Source: Flavobacterium kayseriense (GTDB taxonomy: Bacteria > Bacteroidota > Bacteroidia > Flavobacteriales > Flavobacteriaceae). Taken from it: a DNA stretch of 64,000 nt. Below, in pieces: positions 45,357-55,009 of the stretch. The stretch covers positions 1,300,744-1,364,743 of the forward strand of contig NZ_JACRUI010000001.1 of NCBI RefSeq assembly GCF_014305095.1, in the 5' to 3' direction. Numbering within the stretch: position 1 is the stretch's first letter; every line of letters starts with the position of its first letter. Position numbers and translations under genes: made by a program. Below the pieces are notes generated by a model that was not told the origin of the DNA, made no database searches, and was given only the letters and a program-made list of their open reading frames with translations.

Positions 45357-46016
45357 CTACAAATCTAAACTAAGTTGTTCTGGCAATAATTTAAATGTCA
45401 TTCTGTGGTATTTAGTTGTGCCATATTTTCTGATAGCTTCTCGGTGCTCTTTCGTGGGATAGCCTTTGTTCTTTTTCCAATTGTACATGGGGTATTCTTC
45501 ATGTATGCGATTCATGTATTCGTCTCGAGACGTTTTGGCTAAAACGGATGCTGCGGCAATACTCATGTATTTTGAGTCTCCCTTTACTATACTTTCATTA
45601 GGTATTGATTTTAACAATTCTATTTCTTCGATTGTAAACTTTTTGCCTGCACTACTTATTTGTCCAAGTTTTGCATTTAGTTTTCTGTTGCCGTCCACAA
45701 TAATAAATTTTGGTAAAGGAGATAGCTTTAAAATAGATTCTTGCATTCCCTTCATTGAAGCATTCAAAATATTAATCTCATCAATTTCGTCAGGGAAAAT
45801 ATGTGATACTGCAAATACAATTGCACGCTGCTCTAGCAGTGGTTTTAGTTTTTTCCTTACCTTTTCAGATAGTTGCTTACTATCATTCAAGAGTGTATTT
45901 TCGAAATCCAGGGGTAATATAATGGCCGCTGCTGTAACGGGACCAGCTAAACAACCACGTCCTGCTTCATCTGTTCCGGCTTCAAGAGAAAGGTTAGAAT
46001 AAGTAATTTTTAACAT
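45357..46016 (-). CDS. rnhB: Ribonuclease HII
   Basis: Removes RNA primers and misincorporated ribonucleotides from DNA. 219 aa, standard size. Catalytic carboxylates: Asp and Glu in [12 protein letters not shown] (near 16-17), and VDGNRKL (near 108) and KTSRDEYM with the following Glu. The gene is convergent with lipB and divergent from susC. Confidence 0.95.
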   Translation of the reverse strand: MLKITYSNLSLEAGTDEAGRGCLAGPVTAAAIILPLDFENTLLNDSKQLSEKVRKKLKPLLEQRAIVFAVSHIFPDEIDEINILNASMKGMQESILKLSPLPKFIIVDGNRKLNAKLGQISSAGKKFTIEEIELLKSIPNESIVKGDSKYMSIAAASVLAKTSRDEYMNRIHEEYPMYNWKKNKGYPTKEHREAIRKYGTTKYHRMTFKLLPEQLSLDL

Positions 46017-46156
46017 ATTGCCTTTTTTGGGTAAAAGTATAGTTTTATAAGATATTTTGCATTAAAACGACCGAAAACAGATTCGTTATTGCGATTTTTT
46101 TATTAAATGTTATTAAAAGGTTAATATTTTAAGACTTTAAGTTTGGTTTTTTAAGA

Positions 46157-46164
46157 TATATTTG
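46157..46164 (+). promoter_or_regulatory. Promoter -7 element of the susC-susD pair
   Basis: TATATTTG, 37 bp before the ATG of susC. Confidence 0.5.
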
Positions 46165-46201
46165 TGAAGTTTGCAATTAACTAATTCAAAATTATTTAAA
46201 A

Positions 46202-49200
46202 ATGAGATTAAAATTTAAATGGATTCTATCGCTACTCGTAGCGTTATCTATGCAGTTTTCTTTTGCACAAGAAAAAACTGTAAGCGGAACTGTTACGGAT
46301 GCATCGGGTCCTATTCCCGGCGTAAATGTTGTTGTTAAAGGAAAGAAAACTGGTATCCAGACTGATTTTGATGGTAAGTTTGCTATCAGTGCTAAAACTG
46401 GAGATGTATTAGTATTTTCTTTTGTTGGTATGGAGGATAAATCAGTAGCTGTAGGTGCTTCTAATGTGATTAACGTTAGACTAGCATCTTCGTCACAAGC
46501 TTTAGATGAGGTTGTAGTAGTTGCATACGGTACTCAAAAAGCAAAGGCCATCGTTGGTTCGGTTGTGACAGTTGGTAAAGAGGTTTTAGAAAAACAACAA
46601 GCAACAAGTGTTTTGACAGCTTTACAAGGAAGCGTTGCGGGTGTTAATATTATCGCCGCTGGTGGTCAGCCAGGTGAAAACCCAACTATTCGTATTCGTG
46701 GAATTGGTTCTATTAATGCGTCTGCAGAACCTTTAATTGTTCTTGATGGTGCTCCTTTTAGTGGGAATTTAAACACTATAAGTTCAGATCAAATTGAATC
46801 TATCAGTGTTTTGAAAGATGCTTCTTCAACTGCCTTATATGGTTCTAGAGGTTCAAATGGTGTAATTTTAATTACTACCAAAAGAGGTAGATTAGCTTCT
46901 CCACCGAGAGTTACTGCTTCTACATTACTTGGTTTTGCAGGAAATGCTGTGAAATTACACGATTTAGTTGGTTCTGATACTTACATTAAGTACGCATGGG
47001 AAGGGTTAAGAAATGCAAATCAATATGTTAGTAATCAGACTGCTGCTGTTGCAGGAGCTAATGCTTCTAATCAATTGGTAGGTAACTTAGGGTACAATCC
47101 ATATGCAGCAGCTGTACCAGTTGATGCTAATGGAAATTTAGTTACTACACAGAAAAAATGGGAGACTAACTGGGAAGACTTAATGTTGAATAATTCTGCG
47201 GTTAGAAAAGAACATACTTTTGGAGTAAGTGGAGGTAGTGATAATACATCTTATGCGTTTACTACGAATTATTTATCACAAGAAGGAAGTGTTGTTACTT
47301 CTAATTTTGACCGTGTTACAACACGTTTGAGTATTGATTCACAGATAAGTAAATCAATTAAAGCGGGTATAACGGCTTTCTATTCTACTTCTAGTCAGAA
47401 TTTTCCAACTCAAAGTGGTTCTAGTTTTCAGAGTGCTGTACAATGGATCTATACTATTCCTTCATACTATCCAGTATACAGAAGAGATAATAATGGAGAT
47501 TTAATTGTCGATGGTAGAGGAAATAATATTTTTGATTATGGTGCTAACAATAGCCAAATTTTGAATGGTACTCGTCCTCAATTAAACAATGAGAATGCTT
47601 ATGGTGCTTTATTCAACTATAAAATTGAAAATAAAAGAGATAATTTTACTGCTAATGCTTACGTAGAATTTACTCTAGCTAAAGATTTGACTTTTAAAAC
47701 AAATTTAGCTTACGACAAGTATTTGTTTGATTCTTATAATTATGCAAACAATGAAGTGGGATTCGCTTCAAGTGTTAATGGTAGGGTAACTCAGAACAGA
47801 GACATAACTACATCTACAAATTTAATCAACAGCTTAAATTATAAGAAATCATTTGGAAATCATAATTTTGCAGGTACTATAATTCAAGAGGCTTACAAGT
47901 ATGAAATTGACGCTTTAGGTGCACAAGGGGAAGGATTTTTACCTGGAGTTTACGTGCTTGATGGTAGTACTACTCCTTCTAATGTTTCTGGTAGTACAAC
48001 TGAAGAAAGAATTTCTAGTTACTTAGGTCGTTTGACTTATAACTTCAAAGAAAAATACTTCTTAGAAGGATCTTATCGTAGAGATGGATCATCACGCTTC
48101 AATAGTGATGTAAGATGGGGTAATTTTTATGCAGTAGGTGCTTCTTGGTTGATTTCTGAGGAAAACTTTCTAAAAAATAGTTCTGTAGTTGATCTTTTAA
48201 AACTTAAAGGTTCTTATGGTGAGCTTGGTAACAATAGACTTGCTTCTTACTTTCCATACAGACAATTATTTAATACAGGATGGAATGAGTTAGAAAATAC
48301 TGGAGTTGTACTTGGAGGAGCAGTTGATACTGGTTTAACTTGGGAAAAGACAGCTTCTTCTAATATTGGATTAGAGTATGGTTTGTTTAACAATAGAATT
48401 TCTGGTACTGTTGATTATTACAGCAAAGAGTCTGTTGATTTGATTTACGGAAAACCAATTCCTGGTTCAACTGGAACAACTAGTATTACAACTAACATTG
48501 GTTCTATTAAAAATTCAGGATGGGAATTTGCTATCAATACTAGAAATATAGCTACTCCAAACTTTTTATGGACTACAGGACTGAACTTCTCTTTTGATAG
48601 AAATGAAATAACTGAACTTCCTTCTCCTTTTAATAATGGAAATAAAAAATGGGAAGTTGGACGTTCTTTGTATGAGTTTTTCATCCAAGACTGGGCGGGA
48701 GTTGATCCAGCTACTGGTTACGGTATGTGGTACAAAGATGTTTTAGGCACTAACGGTTTACCTACTGGCGAGCGTGTTACTACAAAAGTTTACAGCGAAG
48801 CAACTAGATATTATGTTGGTAAATCATCTTTACCTGATGTAGTTGGTGGTTTTACTAACTTCTTCAAGTACAAAAATGTTGATATGAATATTTTATTCAA
48901 CTTCAGTTTTGGTTCATACGTGTACGATAGTACATATGCTAGTTTGATGGAAGGATTTGAAAGTTCAGGTAGAGCTGCTCATACTGACTTAATTAATCGT
49001 TGGCAACAGCCAGGGGATATTACAAATGTTCCTTTGTTCTTGACTTCAAACAATGATTTTAATGCCCAGTCTACTAGATTCTTATTTAAGAATGATTACA
49101 TAAGATTGAAAGCTTTGAATATTGGTTATAATTTCCCTAAGTCATTAGTTGAAAGAGTAAAACTTTCTAAATTAAGAATGTTTTTACAAGCTGATAACGT

Positions 49201-49315
49201 GTTTACTTTTCAATCACACAAAGGAATTGACCCTGAGCAAGATTTAAATGGTGCTACGAACAGTAGATCATACAATCAAAGAATTGTTTCATTTGGTCTT
49301 AATTTAGAATTTTAA
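46202..49315 (+). CDS. SusC/RagA family TonB-linked outer membrane protein
   Basis: 1037 aa. A signal peptide ends at SFAQ (residue 23). Then a carboxypeptidase-like regulatory domain (about 27-110: VSGTVTDASGPIPGVNVVVKG), a TonB box and plug (DEVVVVAYGTQKAKAIVGSV; GQPGENPTIRIRGIGSINAS; VLKDASSTALYGSRGSNGV) and a 22-strand barrel ending in GLNLEF. It imports an oligomeric nutrient together with its SusD partner, 15 bp downstream. No glycoside hydrolase or peptidase is next to the pair, so the substrate is open. No anti-sigma or ECF genes are adjacent. Confidence 0.95.
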   Translation: MRLKFKWILSLLVALSMQFSFAQEKTVSGTVTDASGPIPGVNVVVKGKKTGIQTDFDGKFAISAKTGDVLVFSFVGMEDKSVAVGASNVINVRLASSSQALDEVVVVAYGTQKAKAIVGSVVTVGKEVLEKQQATSVLTALQGSVAGVNIIAAGGQPGENPTIRIRGIGSINASAEPLIVLDGAPFSGNLNTISSDQIESISVLKDASSTALYGSRGSNGVILITTKRGRLASPPRVTASTLLGFAGNAVKLHDLVGSDTYIKYAWEGLRNANQYVSNQTAAVAGANASNQLVGNLGYNPYAAAVPVDANGNLVTTQKKWETNWEDLMLNNSAVRKEHTFGVSGGSDNTSYAFTTNYLSQEGSVVTSNFDRVTTRLSIDSQISKSIKAGITAFYSTSSQNFPTQSGSSFQSAVQWIYTIPSYYPVYRRDNNGDLIVDGRGNNIFDYGANNSQILNGTRPQLNNENAYGALFNYKIENKRDNFTANAYVEFTLAKDLTFKTNLAYDKYLFDSYNYANNEVGFASSVNGRVTQNRDITTSTNLINSLNYKKSFGNHNFAGTIIQEAYKYEIDALGAQGEGFLPGVYVLDGSTTPSNVSGSTTEERISSYLGRLTYNFKEKYFLEGSYRRDGSSRFNSDVRWGNFYAVGASWLISEENFLKNSSVVDLLKLKGSYGELGNNRLASYFPYRQLFNTGWNELENTGVVLGGAVDTGLTWEKTASSNIGLEYGLFNNRISGTVDYYSKESVDLIYGKPIPGSTGTTSITTNIGSIKNSGWEFAINTRNIATPNFLWTTGLNFSFDRNEITELPSPFNNGNKKWEVGRSLYEFFIQDWAGVDPATGYGMWYKDVLGTNGLPTGERVTTKVYSEATRYYVGKSSLPDVVGGFTNFFKYKNVDMNILFNFSFGSYVYDSTYASLMEGFESSGRAAHTDLINRWQQPGDITNVPLFLTSNNDFNAQSTRFLFKNDYIRLKALNIGYNFPKSLVERVKLSKLRMFLQADNVFTFQSHKGIDPEQDLNGATNSRSYNQRIVSFGLNLEF

Positions 49316-49330
49316 TAAAAATATATATTT

Positions 49331-50764
49331 ATGAAAACAATAACTTCAAAAATTTTAATTGCTTTTATCGCAATTTCAATGTTGGGTAGTTGTAGTCAAG
49401 AATTTCTTGATGAACCTCAGCCAACGAGCGGTGTACCTGAAACCGTTGTTTTTACTTCTAGAGCGGGTGTAGAAGCTTTTATATCTGGAATAATGCGTCG
49501 ATTCAGAGGACAATTTACTAATGTTGATTCAGCTGGTGTTAATTCAATTTTTTATGCTCGTACTGTAAAAGGTAACGATGTTATAGCTGCAAATACTTGG
49601 TTTACTAATGATTATGCTAATGATAACCGTGAACCAACTTATAGAAGAACTTCTTTTTCATGGAATTACTGTTATTACATGATAAATCAAGCTAATACTT
49701 TAATTAATGGTGTTGAAGCTAGCGCTAGTTTATCAGCAGCAGACAAAAAAGAATTGGCTGCATATGGATATGCCTTAAGAGGTTTTTTCTATCATCAATT
49801 AGTTTTAGAATTTGCTCCAACATATTCAGCAGGTTTAACATTTCCAGCTCCGCCTATTTATACGGAGACAGCTGTTACAGGTAATGCAATGTCTACTGTA
49901 GGTGAAGTATATGCCTTAATTGTTAGTGATTTAACTAAAGCTGTTGATGGTTTAACTGCAAGTCGTATCGGGAAGTCTTATATTAACAAGAATACCGCTA
50001 ATGGTATTTTAGCTCAGGTTTATCAAGTAATGGGCAATAAATGGCCAGAAGCTGAAGCAGCTGCGAAAGCAGCATATGGAGGAGTTCCTCTAAATGTTTT
50101 AAATGCTGCTAGTTATAGCGCTGGTTTCAACGATTATTCTAATGTTGAATGGATTTGGGGTAGTGCACAGTCATCAGACCAATCTAACTATTATTGGGGT
50201 TGGCCTCATGCAGGAACTGACTTCACAACTACTTCGTATGCTGCAACACATTTTAATGTGAATTTTGTTAGCTTGTTTTCTGCTACAGATGTACGTAATA
50301 GATTTGTACTAAGAAGTTCAACCTTACTACCAACTGATTTCAGATATTGGATTACAAATAAATTTAAATTTACTTTTGATGCAGATCATCCAATTATTAG
50401 AACTCCAGAAATGATTTTAATCGAAGCAGAAGCTTTATACAATCAAAGTAAGGTAACAGAGGCTCACAATTTACTTTATGTTTTGCAAAAAAATAGAGAT
50501 GTAAATGCTGTTAAGTCTACAAATACAGGCGTTGCGTTGTTGAATGAAATTCTTGTTGAAAGAAGGAAAGAACTTTATGCTGAAATTGGTGTTGAGTGGT
50601 TTGATGCTAAACGTTTAAGAAGAGCTATAACTAGAACTGGGAATCACAGAATTCTTACACCTGGAAATCTTGCTGTTGACGATAAGAAGTTTTATTTGAA
50701 AGTTCCACAAGCAGAGATTGATGCAAATGATCTAATAGACGAATCTGTTAATGCTAACAGATAA
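49331..50764 (+). CDS. RagB/SusD family nutrient uptake lipoprotein
   Basis: 477 aa. Lipobox GSC gives lipidated Cys21. Surface-exposed SusD fold with tetratricopeptide-like helices in the N-terminal half (AAYGYALRGFFYHQLVLEFA) and the C-terminal block (EILVERRKELYAEIGVEWFDAKRLRR), both family hallmarks. It caps the SusC barrel and binds the substrate. Cotranscribed with susC; the unit ends at a terminator at 50789. Confidence 0.94.
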   Translation: MKTITSKILIAFIAISMLGSCSQEFLDEPQPTSGVPETVVFTSRAGVEAFISGIMRRFRGQFTNVDSAGVNSIFYARTVKGNDVIAANTWFTNDYANDNREPTYRRTSFSWNYCYYMINQANTLINGVEASASLSAADKKELAAYGYALRGFFYHQLVLEFAPTYSAGLTFPAPPIYTETAVTGNAMSTVGEVYALIVSDLTKAVDGLTASRIGKSYINKNTANGILAQVYQVMGNKWPEAEAAAKAAYGGVPLNVLNAASYSAGFNDYSNVEWIWGSAQSSDQSNYYWGWPHAGTDFTTTSYAATHFNVNFVSLFSATDVRNRFVLRSSTLLPTDFRYWITNKFKFTFDADHPIIRTPEMILIEAEALYNQSKVTEAHNLLYVLQKNRDVNAVKSTNTGVALLNEILVERRKELYAEIGVEWFDAKRLRRAITRTGNHRILTPGNLAVDDKKFYLKVPQAEIDANDLIDESVNANR

Positions 50765-50788
50765 GTAAAATAGATTTTTAATATATTA

Positions 50789-50825
50789 AACCGAGTTTGA
50801 CTAACGTTGAACTCGGTTTTTTTGT
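50789..50825 (+). terminator. Terminator of the susCD operon
   Basis: AACCGAGTT and AACTCGGTT around a 14-nt loop, followed by seven T. Confidence 0.8.
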
Positions 50826-50834
50826 TTTATTAAC

Positions 50835-50842
50835 TACCTTTG
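50835..50842 (+). promoter_or_regulatory. Promoter -7 element of the porin gene
   Basis: TACCTTTG, 36 bp before the ATG at 50879 and only 10 bp after the susCD terminator. Confidence 0.5.
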
Positions 50843-50878
50843 CTGTGCTTATTTAATTTTATACTTATATATGTCCTA

Positions 50879-52810
50879 ATGAGAATACTCTTTTTCTTAT
50901 ATTGTCTGTTGCTTCCAACACTATTTTTTGCTCAAGCCAAAACAGTACCCGTAACTGATTCTTATCAAAGTAAATCTGATACAATAAAAAAAGATGTTGT
51001 AGCTCCCATTGATCAGTATCGATTTATTTCTATAGAACGAGACACCACTTATTTAGATACATCGCTTACCATTCAGCGTGAATATAGTTTTAATTATTTA
51101 CGACGAGATAATTTTGGATTGCTTCCATTTCCTAATGAGGGGCAAACCTATAATACTCTACAGTATAGCTTAACTAAATATTCTCCATATCCGGAATTTG
51201 GCTTTAAAGCGAAACATTTTGGTTTTTTAGAAGCTAATGATATCAAATACAGTTCGGTTGCAACTCCAGTTACTGAACTTTATTATAAATCTACGATGAC
51301 TAAAGGTCAGTCTGTAGATTCTTTCTTTACCTTAAATATAACCCCGGGACTAAATTTTTCTATAGCTTATCGAGGATTACGATCAGAGGGTAAATACATC
51401 AACCAGCTCGCTAGTACCGGTAACTTTAGGTTTACGACAAATTATAATACTAAAGATTTTAGGTATGAATTAAAAGCACACTTTGTGTCACATGATATTC
51501 GCAATGAGGAAAATGGTGGTATTACTACCGTAGCTGATTTTGAAACTGCCGATGTTAGATTTGATAATAGACAACGTTTAGAAGTTTATTTGACTGATGC
51601 CGAATCTTTTTTAAAGGCCAATCGAATATTTGCAGATCATATTTTTAGAATTAATTCTAAAGCAGGTAATAACAATTTACTTGTTGCACATCAATTTAAT
51701 TACGAAAACAAATTTTTCCAGTATTCACAGCCCACCGTTGCCTCCACAGTAGGATCATCCACAGTATTTCGTTTTGGAGACTCATTCGCAGCTAGTGATA
51801 TAGCTGATCAGACTAGGTATAACAAGATGTATAATAAAGCTGGTTTGGTGTATGAGAATACGACTCTAGGTAAATTTAAATTTTATATTGATGATTTTAG
51901 AAGTAACTATTATTACAACCGAATACTTATTAGAGATGATAAAACTATTCCTGCAGCATTAAGCAGGAATATCAATACTATTGGTGGGCAATATGAATAT
52001 CAAAAAAATAAATGGAGTGGAGATTTCTTACTCTCTAGATCAATTACGAATCAGTCCCTGTCCAATTTAGACGCAAAACTAAACTACGACTTAAATGAAG
52101 ATTATCAATTTACATTCGGGTATCAAAACTTGAATAAATTGCCTAACGATAATTACAATTTATATCAAAGTAGTTATGTAGCCTACAATTGGTCTGAGGA
52201 TTTCAAAAACGAAAAAATTAATGTACTGACTGGAGCAGTGCTCTCCCCTTGGATTACAGCTTCAGTTCAATTATCGACTCTTAATGACCATCTTTATTTT
52301 CGAGATGTTGCTAGTTCAGATCTTCAGCAGATTATTGCACCTAGTCAATACGATGGTACAATCAATTATGTCTCGGTAAAGTTAAGTAAGGAGTATAAGT
52401 TTGGTAAATTTAGTTTTGACAATACCGTGCTATATCAAAAAGTTGATCAACAGGATAATATACTAAATGTGCCTGAATTGGTAACTAGAAATACCATTTA
52501 CATCACAGATTATTTCTTTAAAAAAGCCCTGTTTTTTCAAGCAGGACTAACGCTTAATTATTTTACTAAATATCTTGCTAACGAATATAATCCAGTTGTA
52601 GGAGAGTTTTTTGTTCAAAATAAAAAAGAAATTGGAAATTTCCCTACAGTAGATTTTTTCATCAACGCTAAAATTCAAAGAACTAGAATATATGTTAAGG
52701 CAGAGCATTTTAATTCATCACTAACAGGTAATAATTTCTTTTCATCTCCTACTAATCCTTATCGTGATTTTACGGTGCGATTCGGTTTGACTTGGAATTT
52801 CTTTAATTAA
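50879..52810 (+). CDS. Putative porin (PF14121-like)
   Basis: 643 aa. A signal peptide ends at FFAQ (residue 18). The body alternates short amphipathic strands with Tyr- and Asn-rich turns throughout (DNFGLLPFPNEGQTYNTLQY; FRYELKAHFVSH), as in large outer-membrane barrels, and ends in TVRFGLTWNFFN with a C-terminal aromatic pair. The ATG at 50879 is chosen because the open frame upstream to 50840 overlaps the promoter. The substrate is unknown; the location next to susCD is suggestive only. Confidence 0.85.
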   Translation: MRILFFLYCLLLPTLFFAQAKTVPVTDSYQSKSDTIKKDVVAPIDQYRFISIERDTTYLDTSLTIQREYSFNYLRRDNFGLLPFPNEGQTYNTLQYSLTKYSPYPEFGFKAKHFGFLEANDIKYSSVATPVTELYYKSTMTKGQSVDSFFTLNITPGLNFSIAYRGLRSEGKYINQLASTGNFRFTTNYNTKDFRYELKAHFVSHDIRNEENGGITTVADFETADVRFDNRQRLEVYLTDAESFLKANRIFADHIFRINSKAGNNNLLVAHQFNYENKFFQYSQPTVASTVGSSTVFRFGDSFAASDIADQTRYNKMYNKAGLVYENTTLGKFKFYIDDFRSNYYYNRILIRDDKTIPAALSRNINTIGGQYEYQKNKWSGDFLLSRSITNQSLSNLDAKLNYDLNEDYQFTFGYQNLNKLPNDNYNLYQSSYVAYNWSEDFKNEKINVLTGAVLSPWITASVQLSTLNDHLYFRDVASSDLQQIIAPSQYDGTINYVSVKLSKEYKFGKFSFDNTVLYQKVDQQDNILNVPELVTRNTIYITDYFFKKALFFQAGLTLNYFTKYLANEYNPVVGEFFVQNKKEIGNFPTVDFFINAKIQRTRIYVKAEHFNSSLTGNNFFSSPTNPYRDFTVRFGLTWNFFN

Positions 52811-52826
52811 TTTTAAGGCGTTTTAA

Positions 52827-52893
52827 CCCGCTGTACACTTTATCTTTCCTTGCTTAAAGAAAGCAAGTAAAGGATGTCGTTTCCATCGGTAAC
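52827..52893. repeat. Intergenic palindromic element, copy H
   Basis: CCCGCTGTACACTTTATCTT at the left, GGATGTCGTTTCCATCGG at the right, and a central CTTGCTTAAAGAAAGCAAG stem. It lies between the porin and cystathionine beta-synthase genes. Confidence 0.75.
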
Positions 52894-52926
52894 GCAAAAA
52901 CCTAACTTCACAATCAAGCTATTTTT

Positions 52927-52977
52927 TACAACAAAATAGTATCTTTGCAAAAATTATACAACAAAATAGAATCTTAA
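52927..52977 (+). promoter_or_regulatory. Duplicated promoter segment upstream of the cystathionine beta-synthase gene
   Basis: TATCTTTG (52940-52947) is a perfect -7 element. The surrounding TACAACAAAATAG.ATCTT unit occurs twice, at 52927 and 52957, with a 30-bp period; the second copy ends ATCTTAA and lacks the TTTG. The gene ATG follows 41 bp after the intact element. Confidence 0.6.
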
Positions 52978-52988
52978 ATCAGAACGAG

Positions 52989-54350
52989 ATGCAATACGCA
53001 GAAAATATATTAGGTACAATTGGAGGAACTCCTTTAGTAAAGTTAAATAGAGTTACGAAAGAAATTGATGCTTTGATACTTGCTAAAGTGGAGACATTCA
53101 ATCCAGGGAACTCAACTAAGGATCGTATGGCGATGAAGATGATTGATGATGCCGAGGCAGATGGTCGTTTGCAACCTGGAGGAACCATTATTGAAGGTAC
53201 CTCAGGGAATACAGGAATGGGATTAGCACTTGTTGCAATTATTCGTGGGTATAAATTAATTTGTGTAATTTCAGATAAGCAGTCAAAGGAGAAGATGGAT
53301 ATACTCCGAGCTGTTGGTGCAAAAGTTGTTGTATGCCCAACAGATGTTGAACCGACTGATCCAAGGTCGTATTATTCAGTTTCTAAACGTTTGGCTACAG
53401 AAACACCTAACTCTTGGTATGTAAACCAATACGATAATCCTTCAAATGCATTAGCGCATTACGAACAAACTGGTCCTGAAATATGGGAACAAACAGAGGG
53501 TAAGATTACGCACTTTGTAGTTGGCGTAGGAACAGGTGGAACTATATCTGGAATTGGGCGTTACTTAAAAGAGAAAAACCCAAATATTAAAATCTGGGGA
53601 ATTGATACTTACGGTTCTGTTTTTAAAAAATATCATGAAACTGGAATTTTTGATGAAAATGAAATTTACTCGTACATCACTGAAGGAATTGGTGAGGATA
53701 TTTTACCTAAGAATGTTGATTTCTCTCTTATTGATGGATTTACAAAAGTAACAGATAAAGATGCAGCAGTATACACAAGAAAGATAGCTCTTGAAGAAGG
53801 GATCTTTGTTGGTAATTCTGCAGGAGCATGCGTAAAAGGGCTTTTGCAGTTGCAACACCACTTTAAGCCAGAAGATGTTGTAGTTGTTTTGTTTCATGAT
53901 TCAGGTAGCCGTTATGTAGGTAAAATGTTTAATGATGATTGGATGCGTGAAAGAGGTTTCTTAGAGGAGCCAATCACGAAGGCAGAAGATGTCATTAAAG
54001 ATCATATAGATAAACCACTGATTGTGGTACGCACCGAAGAATTGGTTTCGCATGCAATCGAGAGAATGCGTAAATATAAAATCTCGCAGATTCCGGTCAT
54101 CGATATTACAGGTTTTGTTGGTTCTCTTGATGAATCTGATTTGTTTCAGAGTTATGTAAATGATAAAAACACTGCAGACAGACCTATTCGAGAAGTGATG
54201 GGGAAACCATTCCCAATAGTCGAAAAAGGTACCACTATCGAGGAAGTTTCCAAATTGTTTACGAGAGAAAATCCGGCTGTTTTGATTGATTTAGGTAACG
54301 GTAAGCATCATATAATCACTAAGTATGACATTATTGGTTCGATAAAATAA
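52989..54350 (+). CDS. Cystathionine beta-synthase with CBS domain pair
   Basis: 453-aa PLP enzyme of the cysteine synthase fold: PLP lysine Lys44 in NPGNSTKDRM, phosphate loop GTSGNTGMG and GVGTGGTISGIGRYL near 178. A C-terminal CBS (Bateman) pair covers about 330-453. This layout is typical of cystathionine beta-synthase, condensing serine and homocysteine; cysteine synthase activity cannot be excluded. No haem-binding N-terminal domain. The CBS pair is probably regulatory. Followed by a good terminator. Confidence 0.9.
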   Translation: MQYAENILGTIGGTPLVKLNRVTKEIDALILAKVETFNPGNSTKDRMAMKMIDDAEADGRLQPGGTIIEGTSGNTGMGLALVAIIRGYKLICVISDKQSKEKMDILRAVGAKVVVCPTDVEPTDPRSYYSVSKRLATETPNSWYVNQYDNPSNALAHYEQTGPEIWEQTEGKITHFVVGVGTGGTISGIGRYLKEKNPNIKIWGIDTYGSVFKKYHETGIFDENEIYSYITEGIGEDILPKNVDFSLIDGFTKVTDKDAAVYTRKIALEEGIFVGNSAGACVKGLLQLQHHFKPEDVVVVLFHDSGSRYVGKMFNDDWMRERGFLEEPITKAEDVIKDHIDKPLIVVRTEELVSHAIERMRKYKISQIPVIDITGFVGSLDESDLFQSYVNDKNTADRPIREVMGKPFPIVEKGTTIEEVSKLFTRENPAVLIDLGNGKHHIITKYDIIGSIK

Positions 54351-54358
54351 TTTTTTTC

Positions 54359-54417
54359 ACCATGAATTTTAATTGCTTTGCATAGTGCTTAAGTAGTTAA
54401 AATTCGTGGTTTTTTTA
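54359..54417 (+). terminator. Terminator of the cystathionine beta-synthase gene
   Basis: ACCATGAATTTTAA and TTAAAATTCGTGGT with one G-T pair and a 24-nt loop, then seven T. Confidence 0.7.
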
Positions 54418-54450
54418 CAACATTTTTTTCTGCATTTTATTCCTTCTATT

Positions 54451-54933
54451 ATGACGTTTACTGCTATTGACTTTGAAACCGCCATTGGTCATCATCCTTG
54501 CTCTGTAGGTATTATAACAGTTAATAATGGTGTCATTGTTGATGAATTTGTAAGTCTAATTAAACCTCCTAACAATCTTTATTCGCCATTTACTACCAAG
54601 GTTCACGGTATCTTTCCTCGTGATACTGTTAATGCAATGACGTTTGCTCAGGTGTATCCTGAAATTCAAAAGCGATTACAAAACCGAATTGTTGTAGCAC
54701 ACAATGAAAGCTTTGACCGAAACGTACTTGTAAAAACAATGGCTTTAAATGGTCTTAGCTATGAGTATTTAAACATTGCAGTTAAGTGGGAATGTACCTT
54801 AAAAATATATAAGGCCAAAGGATTTAAACCTACGAAATTAAGTGATTGCTGTACTGTAATGAATATCAAGCTGAATCATCACGAGGCACTATCAGATGCT
54901 CGCGCTTGTGCTCAACTCTTCCTACTTCAATAA
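54451..54933 (+). CDS. 3'-5' exonuclease, DnaQ-like (DEDDh)
   Basis: 160 aa. The three exonuclease motifs are intact: Exo I TAIDFETAIG (Asp and Glu), Exo II AHNESFDRN, and Exo III HHEALSDARACA (His and Asp), the DEDDh arrangement. The VHGIFPRD segment between them is common to DNA polymerase III epsilon-type proteins. The ATG at 54451 starts immediately before motif I, as in stand-alone members. Its role, proofreading or repair, is not decidable here. Confidence 0.9.
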   Translation: MTFTAIDFETAIGHHPCSVGIITVNNGVIVDEFVSLIKPPNNLYSPFTTKVHGIFPRDTVNAMTFAQVYPEIQKRLQNRIVVAHNESFDRNVLVKTMALNGLSYEYLNIAVKWECTLKIYKAKGFKPTKLSDCCTVMNIKLNHHEALSDARACAQLFLLQ

Positions 54934-55009
54934 AATTATCTTTTTATTCTAACTGTAAATGGTGTAAGTTTTTTCATTATTTTAGTATTCATAAATAAGT
55001 GATATTAAA

